From NCBI GenBank assembly GCA_963754335.1, contig CAVWFQ010000005.1, forward strand, positions 558,001 to 622,000: DNA of 64,000 nucleotides, written 5' to 3'. Within the stretch, counting starts at the first letter, position 1. Each line of letters starts with the position of its first letter. The position numbers and the translations under genes are program-made. This stretch comes from JBBSDP01 sp963754335. Its GTDB lineage: Bacteria > Planctomycetota > Phycisphaerae > Tepidisphaerales > Tepidisphaeraceae. The notes under the pieces are model-generated. The model was not told the origin of the DNA. It saw nothing but the letters and a program-made list of their open reading frames with translations, and did not search any database. Below are positions 38,277 to 48,237 of the stretch, piece by piece.

Positions 38277-39572
38277 ATGAAAGATATTGAGCAACTGGAA
38301 GATCGCCGTCTGATGTCGGCGGTGATCGGAGCGGGGCCAACACTCGATCCTCGATGGTTTGGCGCTAAAGACGACGGCCATACCGATGACTCCACGGCGA
38401 TTCAGGCCGCCATCAACGCCCTGCCGGCCACCGGTGGGACCGTGATGCTCAGCGGATACTCCGCCGTAGGAGCAGGCGGCATCTGCCTCAGCGGCCGAAC
38501 CAACGTGCGCCTGACCGCCGCCGCCCCTGGGGACGGCTTCATCATCACCGGCGTTCCCGATCCGAACGCGAATTACTCGCAGAACGGGGCGTTCGAGCTC
38601 GCGACCATCGCGATGGCCAACTGCCATTCGTGCGAGGTAGACGGGCTGACGATCAACGCCAATAACGAGGCCGTCAATCCCATCGGCGTTGCGTACAGCG
38701 CCAATGTAGTGATCGCGAATGATGTAATCCTCCACTCCGGATTTACCGCCGCGGTGTATGCCGTCGGCAACACCGGCGATACCTACAGCGGCAACACCAT
38801 CACTTATTCGACCAACTATTCCAGAGGGTTGTGGATTGGCAACGCCCATGTCGGTGAAATAGAAACCAACCCGGTTATTACGAACAACAGCATCAGCTGG
38901 ATGTCGTGGACCGCGATCGGGACGATGTCGAGCGGCGCGACGATATCAGGCAATACGCTCACGTATAACGCGGGCTCTGGAATTGCCTTGGCCTCCGCCG
39001 GCTACACGACCTGCACCAACGCCGTCGTGCAGAACAATATCGTCGAGTACAATAACCAGGGGATTCAATCTGACTGCATCTCGGACAGCTACAGCAGCAC
39101 CAACATCACCGTAACCGGCAACACGTGCACGTATAATCAGCTTTCAGGCATATACGCCGTCAGGGCAATAAACTGGACCATCACCGGCAACAACTGCAAC
39201 AACAATGGGGTTTATGGAATTACCATCCAGGCCGCAAGTCAAATAACGGCATCAAACAATACCTGCTCCGATTCGCGAGCGGGATCCGCCCGCACCCAGG
39301 CAATCGGAATCGACGTTGTAGCCAACGGCACCCGCGGGACCAGCCAGATCACCGTCTTGAACAATCAGGCCTTCAACAACACGCTGGCGGGGATCGCCGC
39401 AACGACGACCAACAGCCTCCTGACCACTCTTACGGTTCAGGGAAACGATCTCGACGGGAATTCCCTCTACAACCTGTCGGTAATTCCGGACCTGCGTGGC
39501 ACGATTAACGGTGTGAGCGTCAGCTCAAACACCGTCAGCAACGGTGCGACGAGCGTCCGGCTACTCGCCTAG
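38277..39572 (+). CDS. Parallel beta-helix surface protein with LEDRRLMSA motif (copy 1)
   Basis: 431 residues from the ATG at 38277, behind GGAG. EQLEDRRLMSAV at residues about 4-15 is the planctomycete N-terminal export motif. DPRWFGAKDDGHTDDSTAIQ is the opening of the pectate-lyase-3 beta-helix family. The rest is repeated coils of about 22-26 residues with Asn ladders (ITNNSISWMSW, ISGNTLTYNAG, VTGNTCTYNQLSG, ITGNNCNNNGVYG). Beta-helix proteins of this type cleave or epimerise polysaccharides, or serve as adhesins; no catalytic set can be picked out. The next gene is a near-identical tandem copy of exactly the same length. Confidence 0.8.
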   Translation: MKDIEQLEDRRLMSAVIGAGPTLDPRWFGAKDDGHTDDSTAIQAAINALPATGGTVMLSGYSAVGAGGICLSGRTNVRLTAAAPGDGFIITGVPDPNANYSQNGAFELATIAMANCHSCEVDGLTINANNEAVNPIGVAYSANVVIANDVILHSGFTAAVYAVGNTGDTYSGNTITYSTNYSRGLWIGNAHVGEIETNPVITNNSISWMSWTAIGTMSSGATISGNTLTYNAGSGIALASAGYTTCTNAVVQNNIVEYNNQGIQSDCISDSYSSTNITVTGNTCTYNQLSGIYAVRAINWTITGNNCNNNGVYGITIQAASQITASNNTCSDSRAGSARTQAIGIDVVANGTRGTSQITVLNNQAFNNTLAGIAATTTNSLLTTLTVQGNDLDGNSLYNLSVIPDLRGTINGVSVSSNTVSNGATSVRLLA

Positions 39573-39813
39573 CCTTCTCACGCCTGCGTCCTTTTACCGT
39601 ATTGCCTCACACAGCCGCCCCCCGTTAACTCAATCCTCGTGTAACGCCTTTAGGGGCCTTGTCGTCAAGAATTTCCGTCTTTACTGGCCGCGCTATCCCG
39701 GCAGGCGATTCCAGCCCGACTCGACACATCAACGGTGCGAAATTCGTTACCGAATGGTCTTGTTCTCTCGAAATGTATTGCAAGAGGTGAGTGGGCAACA
39801 CGGGAGAAATGCA

Positions 39814-41109
39814 ATGAATATGATTGAACATCTGGAAGAGCGGCGATTGATGTCGGCGGTGATCGGGGCGGGGCCAACACTCGATCCTCGATCGTTTGGC
39901 GCCAAATATGACGGCCATACCGATGACTCCAAGGCAATTCAGGCCGCTATTAACGCTCTGCCGGCCAGCGGTGGAACCGTGAGGCTCAGCGGCTATTCCG
40001 CCGTTGGGGCAGGCGGTATCTGCCTCAGCGGACGCACCAACGTGCGCCTGACCGCCGCCGCCGCGGGGGACGGGTTCATCATCACCGGCGTTCCCGATCC
40101 GTACGCGAATTACTCACAGAACGGGGCGTTTGAGCTGGCGACCATCGCGATGGCCAACTGCCATTCCTGTGAGGTCGACGGGCTGACGATCAACGCCAAT
40201 AACAAGGCCGTCAATCCCATCGGGGTGGCGTACAGCAACAACGTAGTGATCGCCAACAACACAATCCTGCACTCGGGATTTACGGCCGCGGTATATGCCG
40301 TCGGCAACACCGGCGATACCTACAGCGGAAACACCATCACTTATTCGACCAACTATTCCCGAGGGCTGTGGATCGGCAACTGCCATACCGGCGAAATAGA
40401 AACCAACCCGATCATTACGAACAACTATATCAGCTGGATGTCGTGGACCGCGATCGGGACGATGTCCAGCGGCGCGACAATTACGGGCAATACGCTCACG
40501 CACAACGCGGGGTCCGGGATTGCCCTGGCCTCTGCCGGTTCCACGGTCTGCACCAACGCCATGGTGAAGAATAACATTGCGGAATTCAACCTTCAGGGCA
40601 TCCAATCTGACTGCCTCCAGGACAGCTACAGCAGCACCAACATCACCGTAACCGGCAACACGTGCACTTATAACCAGCTTTCAGGCATTTACGCCGTGAG
40701 GGCAATCAACTGGACCATTACGAACAACAACTGCAACAACAATCAGGTTTACGGAATCACGATCCAGGCGGCCAACCAGGTTACCGCTTCGAACAACACC
40801 TGCTCCGACACGCGGCAGGGATCTGCCCGCACCCAGGCAATCGGAATCGACGTTGTAGCCAACGGCGCCCGCGGGACCAGCCAGGTCACCGTCTTGAACA
40901 ACCAGGCCTCGAACAACACGGTGGCTGGGATCGCCGCGTCGACAACGCACAGCCTTTTGACCACGCTTAAGATCCAGGGAAACAGCGTGTCCGGGAACTC
41001 GGTCTACAACCTCGCGGTGCTGCCCGACACGCTGGGCACGATCACCGGCGTCACCGTCAGTGCTAACGTTGTCACCGGCGCTGCAAGCAGCGTGCGGCTT
41101 CTCGCTTAG
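39814..41109 (+). CDS. Parallel beta-helix surface protein with LEERRLMSA motif (copy 2)
   Basis: 431 residues from the ATG at 39814 with GGGAG upstream; the open frame continues 5' but without homology to copy 1. Same architecture as copy 1: IEHLEERRLMSAV, DPRSFGAKYDGHTDDSKAIQ, then Asn-rich coils. By eye most residues are identical and there are no length differences, so the duplication is fairly recent. Differences cluster in coil positions (IAEFNLQG against IVEYNNQG; ITNNNCNNNQ against ITGNNCNNNG). The 240-base gap between the copies is not similar to the gap before copy 1, so the duplicated unit is about the gene itself. Confidence 0.8.
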   Translation: MNMIEHLEERRLMSAVIGAGPTLDPRSFGAKYDGHTDDSKAIQAAINALPASGGTVRLSGYSAVGAGGICLSGRTNVRLTAAAAGDGFIITGVPDPYANYSQNGAFELATIAMANCHSCEVDGLTINANNKAVNPIGVAYSNNVVIANNTILHSGFTAAVYAVGNTGDTYSGNTITYSTNYSRGLWIGNCHTGEIETNPIITNNYISWMSWTAIGTMSSGATITGNTLTHNAGSGIALASAGSTVCTNAMVKNNIAEFNLQGIQSDCLQDSYSSTNITVTGNTCTYNQLSGIYAVRAINWTITNNNCNNNQVYGITIQAANQVTASNNTCSDTRQGSARTQAIGIDVVANGARGTSQVTVLNNQASNNTVAGIAASTTHSLLTTLKIQGNSVSGNSVYNLAVLPDTLGTITGVTVSANVVTGAASSVRLLA

Positions 41110-41114
41110 CGGTT

Positions 41115-41882
41115 TCAGGCCGGTTTTCGGGCAAACAGATAGATGTCGGCGCAGACCGATGGCCGTAATCGCATGACCGGATCGAAGATTCGCGTGGCCA
41201 GGCGAATGGAGGCTTTGCGGCTGCGGGTCCCGAGCCAGTTCCGGCCGATGATGCGCACATCCGAGAGTCCCATATCACGGGCGATGTAATGCAGGTCGTC
41301 GACATCCGGCTCGCGCACGTGACCGCGAAATTCCTCCGGCTCGTACCAGCCGTTCATGCCCGACCACTTCCCGTAACCAAGCGGCACGGTAATCCGTTTG
41401 CGGAGATTGACGCAGTTTGGAACCCCCAGCAGGAATAGCCCCCCCGGCTTGAGAGCGCCGCGAATCTGATGGAAGAGCTTCTTGGGGGATTTGTGCCAGT
41501 GCTCCATGCTGTCGAAGCTGGTGACGGCGTCGAGCGTGGATTCGCCGGCTTCGAGGCCATCCCGCACGACGTCGCGTTGCGATATGGTGACCCCATGGCG
41601 ACGGTGGACTTGCAGGACCGCCTCAGCCACCGGCTGGTTGGCTGCGTCCTTAAAATCGTCGAGAAGGATGGCCGTCATCCCGACGGCGGCGCAGCCGACC
41701 GAGAAAAGCCCCAATCCGCCTCCAACATCACAGACCGACCCCTTGAAGCCGATCGCTTCACCAACGGTCAGAACATGGAACGCGATCCGCTCCACGTCAG
41801 CCAGTTGGTTCTGGACTTCTCCGGCGGGGTATTCATTGGCAATTTGCCGGAGCGTCGTTCGAATATCGTTCAATGACTTCAT
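41115..41882 (-). CDS. Class I SAM-dependent methyltransferase
   Basis: 255 residues. SAM-binding motif VCDVGGGLGLFSVGCAAVG, acidic end ILLDDFKD, then AVTSFDSMEHWHKSPKKLFH and LKPGGLFLLGVPNCVNLRKR, the usual pattern of UbiE/glycan methyltransferases. Last gene of the minus-strand block 49191-41115, and convergent with the second beta-helix gene (6 bases between stop codons). Substrate unknown, probably a sugar of the surface glycan. Confidence 0.87.
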   Translation of the reverse strand: MKSLNDIRTTLRQIANEYPAGEVQNQLADVERIAFHVLTVGEAIGFKGSVCDVGGGLGLFSVGCAAVGMTAILLDDFKDAANQPVAEAVLQVHRRHGVTISQRDVVRDGLEAGESTLDAVTSFDSMEHWHKSPKKLFHQIRGALKPGGLFLLGVPNCVNLRKRITVPLGYGKWSGMNGWYEPEEFRGHVREPDVDDLHYIARDMGLSDVRIIGRNWLGTRSRKASIRLATRIFDPVMRLRPSVCADIYLFARKPA

Positions 41883-41959
41883 CGCCGGATTTTGCCAGAA
41901 GTAACTTCAGAATGCACGGTCGCGAAGGGCGGGCAGGCGACGCCGTCAGCACGCTCATA

Positions 41960-43559
41960 TCACGGCGTGGCCAAAGCCCGGTAGGTTCCAGTGCGTAATG
42001 ATTCAGGGACACGTGAGAGCGTCACCGTGTTTCCATCGACCTTGGAGACAACGCCCAGCGCCGTGCCAGTTGTAAACGGGAAATCCGGCATGGGGTCGTT
42101 CCACAGGTAGTGTGTTCCCCGTTGCAACGACGGTCTCGCGAACCTGGGGCGGCTGTGAAGCGGTGAACGTCGCGGTGCCGTCCCCGGCGACCTTCACTTC
42201 GGCTTCATTGGCCACGATATGGGTAAATGCGGCCAGGTGCTCCGGCAGAATGGACGGCGAGCCGCCGCTCTTCCGCGCCGAACAACCAAGGAAATTGGCG
42301 TTCGCATTTTCGAGGATAAGAGGTCGCGGCTCGGTTGGATCGGGGGTATGAAAAGCGCATCCGATAAAATTCATCGGGCACTGAAGATTCAGGAACCGCG
42401 GCGCGTAGGAGAATCCGAAAGTGCATCCGGTAAACGTCGTCGTACACATGCTGAACAGGGCGAAGTCCGGAGTCACATCCTCAGGGGCAAACATGTCAAA
42501 TTCCGAGCCGGACACCAGGGCGGAGACGGTGGTCGTGGAAAACGCCGGTCCGAACCACCCAAGACTCAGGCATCCCTCGCAATAGAACCCCTGGATTCGG
42601 ATCGCTCCCCAATCCCCCGGAAAGCAAAAGAGGTATTTGCACGCGCCTGCGCTGCAATCGTTGAGGTGGGGCGGCGTGCCCTGCTGATCTCCAAAAGTGC
42701 AGCCGTCCCATCCGATGTAGGCCGCACCGGCCTGACATCGGCGCATGGTGACGTCCCGCGCCTGGTTTCCACCGCAGGCAAATGAATATTTGCACCCTCG
42801 GACATCGATATTATCGATCCCGATTTCCGAGGTATTGGCGGCTCGGCCCGACGACGAAAGCATGACCCCGACGACGAAATTGTGAATCGAAATGTTCTCC
42901 AGCAGGACGTTTGAGCTGCCGCCATCCATTGCCGGCGAGTAATAGGTGACAAATCCGGGATAGCCTCCGTCCGGCGGCTTGATGTCACGAAACGGATCGA
43001 CGGCGATGGCGCAATAAGGCGAATAGCGAGAATCTCGACATCCTCCGACGATGAAGTTCTCCTCCTTCATCATTCCGCTCATCGATTTGGGATACCCTTT
43101 GGTGACTTTCTCCTCAAATTGATTGAGTCCGAAAATCACGAGATTAGCGACATGGACCCCGCGGGCACGGTGAATGATGACGGCTGGAAGGTCGTTGAAA
43201 GTCGGAAGAAGAACCGAAGCGTGGGTACGGCTCGCCAGCGGAGCGGGTAAATCCGCGCCGATCAGGCTCAAGCTCGGCTGTTCGCCGCGACTTCGCGGGA
43301 CGATCAGGATCGGAGAGCTGATCTTGTAACGCCCGACGGGGATTCGAACCACCTTGCCCAGCGGAGAGGCCTGACAGGCGGCAATCGCCCGGTTGATGGC
43401 CGCTGCATCATCGGTGACGCCGTCCCCTTTCGCGCCGAAACTTCGCACATCAATGACATCGGAGATTTGTTCCGTTCCGGGACTTGAGCCGGCTCGAACG
43501 GTCGAGCAAAGCGAACAACAGACCGCCGCCGCGACAAGAGTCCAGAGCTTGAATGCCAT
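41960..43559 (-). CDS. Secreted pectate-lyase-3-type beta-helix protein, frameshift near the end
   Basis: Signal peptide (LWTLVAAAVCCSLCSTVRAG). The family start DVRSFGAKGDGVTDDAAAIN is followed by beta-helix coils (VLLENISIHNFVVGVMLSSS, NTSEIGIDNIDVRGCKYSFA). One frame ends at 42003, but after VRETVVATGNT the natural end (YLWNDPMPDFPFTTGTALGV ... ESLRTGTYRALATP) lies in another frame and stops at 41960; the shift is near 42110. Likely a polysaccharide lyase or a phage-tailspike-like depolymerase homolog acting on the glycan; catalytic residues not assigned. It is unrelated in detail to the two LExRRLMSA copies. Confidence 0.75.
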
Positions 43560-43612
43560 CCGCGCATTCTAACGGCGAGGTGTCTTGGGCCACAGCGGTG
43601 TCTAAAGAGGAC

Positions 43613-45175
43613 TCATCGCGGCTTCCACAGCACCCAGAAAAGATCCTGGCTGATATTCGACTGCGATTTCACAACTCTGCCGGTATCGACATAGGCCAGT
43701 TCCCTGCCATCTTTCGCATGCAGAACGATTGCCAAACCCGCCGGCAGCGGACCGTTGCCATCAATTTGCTTAGGCGCCCCGAGCTGCAATGCCTGGGTGT
43801 CGCGAATAACAAGGAGATCCGGCGGACCCATCAACTCGATTTCGATTCGGGGCCGATCAGGGGAGGGCGTGCGGGCTATCACGGTCCCATTGACGAGGCC
43901 GGAAAGGTCCATGACGAACGACGGGGTATACCAACCAAGTTGTCCGATGTCGGCGGCCATGACCCGAACGCCGGGACGCATCAGTTCGGGCGCGCCGTAG
44001 AATATTTCTCCCGCCGCGACCTTCCGCAGCGACGGCCAGAAAACGATGGCGTGAATGACTCCCAGCACCGCGCCTGCCCAAAGTGCAAATGCAATGCACT
44101 GCGGAGCAGGGTCGAGGTCGCGCCGGTAGCTTTCCCGTAGCCATGCGGAAAAGACCGCCCATGCAAATGCGAGTTGGGGAAGAAAGTATCGGGATCCCTG
44201 CACATATTGCCCGACGGCCATCCCACCGGCGATCGTCGCCGCAATGGGAATCAACCCGAGAAGCGGCGTAAGGCGATCGGGCAGAGACATTTTTCGAATC
44301 GCCGCGGCACACAGCAGCAGTGGAATACAGATGACCCACAACGGACTCATGGATCCCATTGCCGAGGTAAAATCGACGAGAAAGTGAGGCGTGAAATGTC
44401 CGGTGCGCTTTGAGAGTGCGGTATCGGGAACAAGTACGCCGGTCAGCTTCCTGACGTACAGAGCCCAGGCCGCCATGAGTGCGAGACACACGGCGACGAC
44501 TACCCACCGGCGAGCGCGCGGCTTGAGGAAACACAACGCCAAGGCGGCGAGCGAAGTGAAAAACGCATCAATGCGCAACATAAAAGGGATCGCCAGGATG
44601 ACACCGACGAGAACTGCCTCGAGCCACGAGGCCGGGCCGGACCGGGCGCGCCAACGAAATGCCGCCACACTGGCGCAAACCGCGAGCAGGACTGCGAGGG
44701 ACGTTTCCATCCCATCCTGAAGCCATCGGGCGGCGGACGGAACCGCGAGCATTGCGCCCACGGCGAAGACCGCGAGGAGGCGGGCGGAGAAGCCGCGCGA
44801 ACGCGTCGGCGCCTGGATCACGAGTAGCGTTATTGTCGCAGCGCTCGCCACCACCGAGAGGATTTTGGGAATCAGAGGCCAACTGTTGCGCGGAAACGCC
44901 CGGCCGATCGCCGCCAGAATGCACATATACAGGGGCGAACTGGAACCTGCGCTCGGCTGTCCGATGTTGTAGGCGCACTGCCCGGTTGCCAGGAAATTCT
45001 CAGCGTAGCGCAAGTGAATGAACGTGTCGTCGAGCAGGTGGGGCCAGAAGACCCAGGTTGACCAGACGAATGCACTAACAAGCAGCAGGAAGGCGACGAC
45101 AAGATATGCCCTTCGCGATTCGATCGGGCGTAGCGGTTGCTCGACTGTCAAAGTTTCTTGCCGTGACACTTTCAT
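43613..45175 (-). CDS. GT-C-fold membrane glycosyltransferase
   Basis: 520 residues. After one helix (AYLVVAFLLLVSAFVWSTWV) comes the acidic first loop LLDDTFIHLRYAENFLATGQ, with the DD pair expected of GT-C enzymes that use polyprenyl-phosphate sugars, then SAGSSSPLYM and about ten more helices; the C-terminal part is a soluble beta-rich domain. First loops of this type occur in arabinofuranosyl- and mannosyltransferases. Probably adds a side sugar on the outer face of the membrane. It is the third of three consecutive GT-C-like genes in transcription order. Confidence 0.75.
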   Translation of the reverse strand: MKVSRQETLTVEQPLRPIESRRAYLVVAFLLLVSAFVWSTWVFWPHLLDDTFIHLRYAENFLATGQCAYNIGQPSAGSSSPLYMCILAAIGRAFPRNSWPLIPKILSVVASAATITLLVIQAPTRSRGFSARLLAVFAVGAMLAVPSAARWLQDGMETSLAVLLAVCASVAAFRWRARSGPASWLEAVLVGVILAIPFMLRIDAFFTSLAALALCFLKPRARRWVVVAVCLALMAAWALYVRKLTGVLVPDTALSKRTGHFTPHFLVDFTSAMGSMSPLWVICIPLLLCAAAIRKMSLPDRLTPLLGLIPIAATIAGGMAVGQYVQGSRYFLPQLAFAWAVFSAWLRESYRRDLDPAPQCIAFALWAGAVLGVIHAIVFWPSLRKVAAGEIFYGAPELMRPGVRVMAADIGQLGWYTPSFVMDLSGLVNGTVIARTPSPDRPRIEIELMGPPDLLVIRDTQALQLGAPKQIDGNGPLPAGLAIVLHAKDGRELAYVDTGRVVKSQSNISQDLFWVLWKPR

Positions 45176-45249
45176 AGGCGGATGCTACTGAGGCCCAATA
45201 CCCTCATCAAGCCGAAGAGTCGTCACACCGAAATGCGAAGGGCGTGTGC

Positions 45250-46724
45250 CTACCTTGGCGGCATGCGAAGCAACACCATGTCATCGGGAGTCGTGAAGAT
45301 CACTTTGCCTGTTCGAAGTTCCGGAAACGTTTGGGCATCTGTGATCGGGACGAGAACGAAACACGCGTTGCCCGGCTTACGCGTTTCCAAATACGTGAGC
45401 AGTTCCTGCTCTGATTGCGGTTGTACGGGCGTCGGCAAGGGTGCGAACCGATAGAGCCGATCGGCCAGGAAGTACGGATAGGCCGCCCAGGTATCTCCTT
45501 GCCGGAGATTTTCGGCGAGCGATTTAGCCAGCGGCGAATAGGGTGGATCGACTCGGATGTATCGCGCGTAGGGTTCGATCGGAGCGCCGACTGACAGGGC
45601 GCCGAGAAAAGCCAGCAAGACGCTGGCAATTACCGCGGCGCCTCGCGGCGTGGTCCCGAGCCCCCGCATTGCGATCCCCGCGATGAGAGCGGGAACGACC
45701 ATGAATGGGATGAGGAAGCGCGCTCCATCCGGCGAAATCAACATCATGAACCCGCACGCCCCCGCCGCGATGACAAATGGCAATCGGACCGAACGATAGG
45801 CATTCGACCGAACGAGCGATATCAACCCAACAACGATCATTGCAATGAAGATTGCTCCCCCGGCCCAGAAACCTTGTAAGCCCAGCCGGCCCAACGAATT
45901 CAGCGGCGCGCGCCTGTAAAGTTCCGCCAAAAGTCGGAAACGGACTGGAGGCCGAGGCGGCTGGAAAGGGTCGGGTTTTTCGTCTGAACAACCATGTACC
46001 CGAGCAGGAGAACGCTGGCGAAAACATACCACGCAAACTGTCGCGCCAGCAGAGTGACGGAGTTGCCGCTGCGCCAACGTCGGAAGAGGACCGCGCCGAC
46101 CAGCACGCCAACCGGAAACCAGTTAAACCATTGCAGCATCTGCGCCAATAACGCGAACGCGAGAAACCTTCGCGGCGAGCGCGGATTTCGAATCGAGTCG
46201 TCCACGAAAGCAAGAATCGCAAGCACCAGCACCAGTTCGCTTGTGGCATACGGGCGTGCCACACCAGCAAAATACTGACCGGTTACGCTGACGCAAAAGA
46301 GGGCGGACAGACACAATCCGAGCGCGTTGTCCCTGATTTTCTTACCCAGGAGAAACGCGGCCACTAACGTCCCGATCGAGGCGGCGGCCGAAACCAGGCG
46401 CTGCGCGGCGAGACTGGAATTCGTGAGCGCCGCAATGAGTTCCATGAGGCCGGGGAAAAAAGGCGGATGGCCATCGACGAGGATCAGGAAACCGCGCTGG
46501 GCCAGAGGACCGCTCCTGTAGATGTGAATCAGACGCTGATTGAGAGATGACGGCGGGAGGCTATTAAGACGGGCGACAAAAATGGGGAATTGATCGTTGG
46601 TTCCATAGTGATTTCGCCACGACTTCAAATGGAGCATCTCATCGGTAGTCACTTCCATCCGCCAGGGGGCGGCAACCCGGGTAGCGAGTCCGATGACGAT
46701 CAGAAGGCCGAGTCCCACGCGCAT
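45250..46724 (-). CDS. GT-C-fold membrane glycosyltransferase, one frameshift
   Basis: N-terminal half: VGLGLLIVIGLATRVAAPWR, then the acidic loop MEVTTDEMLHLKSWRN (candidate catalytic Asp/Glu), DGHPPFFPGLMELIAALTNS and several helices. The frame moves near 45945 and continues FRLLAELYRRAPLNSLGRLG, GGAIFIAMIVVGLISLVRSN, to MVLLRMPPR at 45250. Overall size and order fit ArnT/PMT-like glycosyltransferases that act outside the membrane with lipid-phosphate sugars. Sugar and acceptor unknown. The exact start is uncertain: the ATG at 46724 has only a GGTGG ahead. Confidence 0.7.
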
Positions 46725-46861
46725 CCACCACCCGCCAGCGCCGGCGCGGGGTCAATGGCTTCAACTTCGCGTGTTGTCCGATTCACAGACATTCGATCTC
46801 CTCAGCCGCCGGGGAGTGGTTAAACACTCGTCCGCTGCGGTCAACGTCAACCCGGCGCCTG

Positions 46862-48193
46862 CTATCGGAGGGAGAAAAAAGTTACGACCGCCAATATCAT
46901 CGAAAGAACAATCGGACCCGCCAGGATTTTCCATCCGGTCGCGGGTCGTTTCGGGCCGGAAGCGAGGGTTCGCGCTCCCATGAGGGCCAGTAGTATCAAC
47001 ACAAATGGCTCATAATAACGTTGCCACGCGTTGGCGTTTGCAAATTGAGTCGCGACAAAAAGCAGGAGCGCCGCAAGAAGAATAATGCGTTCGCGTCTTT
47101 CGAGGGCGAAGCAGATTGTCGCCAGGATTGCGCCTCCCAGCGCCGCAAGCAGGACGATCAGCGGAGAACGCTGTGCGAACACCGGCAGATGCCGAACGAC
47201 GTTCCAGATACCGGAGTATCGGCCGGAATCGTGCTCGTAGGAAGTTTTCGGAAGCATCCCGACGAGCGCACCGAGAAGAAAACTCAAAACGATCATGCGC
47301 GTCGGGCGACTCCCCGCGCGAATCCTGGACGAAATTCGCCCCGTGAAAGCACCCATAAAAAACGGGCCGAATATTCCCAGCATCACCAGGGTGAAGGCGG
47401 GAGCTGAGTAACTTGTCCCATAGTTGCCGCGGATATTGGCTTTGGGTTGAACCCATGGCGGAATGAGGCCATGCCAGAGCATGGCGAAATAGGCGAGGGT
47501 CAGAGCGGCAGGCAATGTGCATGCAAAAATCAAAGCCATTCGCCGGTAACGACCGGGCGCTGCGTCTGCGTCGGCCGGTCCAAGCCACACCGCGACCCAC
47601 AGCACTCCGGCGGCCCAGATGTCTACCTGGCGCGCCAGGACTGACAAGACCAATAAGACCGTGGCGCCAAAATAATGTGCCCAGTCGTCGCGCCAATCCA
47701 ACGCCAGCAGGAGAAGCGCCAGGATTCCCCACCAACCGGCGTTGTCAGGTAATAGCCACGCGCCGGAGGCGAAAGTATAGGGCGAGCAGGTGAATGGCAA
47801 TGCGAGTGCGATCGCCACTCCCGTCTTGACGCGGGACGCCAGCGCCGCCGCCAAGGTCGCGATCAGACCCAGCGTAAAAAGGAGGCCGACGAATCTCAGC
47901 AGGCGAACATCTTGCCCGACATAACGATCCGCGAGCGCGACAACGATGTGAAAGCCTGGCGTGGTGGATGAAGGATAATCCCGCAGATCAAGTCGCGGCC
48001 ATTGTCGCGCAAATTGCCGGATGGCGGGAAGATGAAAGTGGTTTTGATCGATCGACCCCCGACCGCGGTCATACCCATCAAAGATGATCGCTGCCGATGC
48101 GAATAGAAAGATGGCGCACAGGACGGCAGCGGTGGAAAATCGATTGCCCGCAGGGATCCCGATGGATTGGGCCTGACTCCGAATGAGATGCAT
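46862..48193 (-). CDS. GT-C-type membrane glycosyltransferase, ALG10/DIE2-like pattern
   Basis: 443 residues from the ATG at 48193 (TTGAGG just upstream; a TTG at 48202 is possible). After the first helix comes the loop SIDQNHFHLPAIRQFARQWP, with DYPSSTTPGFHIVVALADRY, which resembles the acidic, TTPG-containing loop of ALG10-type alpha-glucosyltransferases that use dolichyl-phosphate glucose. About ten further helices (IALALPFTCSPYTFASGAWL, AHYFGATVLLVLSVLARQVD). In bacteria an undecaprenyl- or polyprenyl-phosphate sugar would be the donor. Similarity judged by eye, so the subfamily is tentative; the GT-C nature is more secure. Confidence 0.6.
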   Translation of the reverse strand: MHLIRSQAQSIGIPAGNRFSTAAVLCAIFLFASAAIIFDGYDRGRGSIDQNHFHLPAIRQFARQWPRLDLRDYPSSTTPGFHIVVALADRYVGQDVRLLRFVGLLFTLGLIATLAAALASRVKTGVAIALALPFTCSPYTFASGAWLLPDNAGWWGILALLLLALDWRDDWAHYFGATVLLVLSVLARQVDIWAAGVLWVAVWLGPADADAAPGRYRRMALIFACTLPAALTLAYFAMLWHGLIPPWVQPKANIRGNYGTSYSAPAFTLVMLGIFGPFFMGAFTGRISSRIRAGSRPTRMIVLSFLLGALVGMLPKTSYEHDSGRYSGIWNVVRHLPVFAQRSPLIVLLAALGGAILATICFALERRERIILLAALLLFVATQFANANAWQRYYEPFVLILLALMGARTLASGPKRPATGWKILAGPIVLSMILAVVTFFSLR

Positions 48194-48237
48194 CTGCCTC
48201 AACTTTAACCGACGTCAAGCATCGGAGTCCAGATTTG

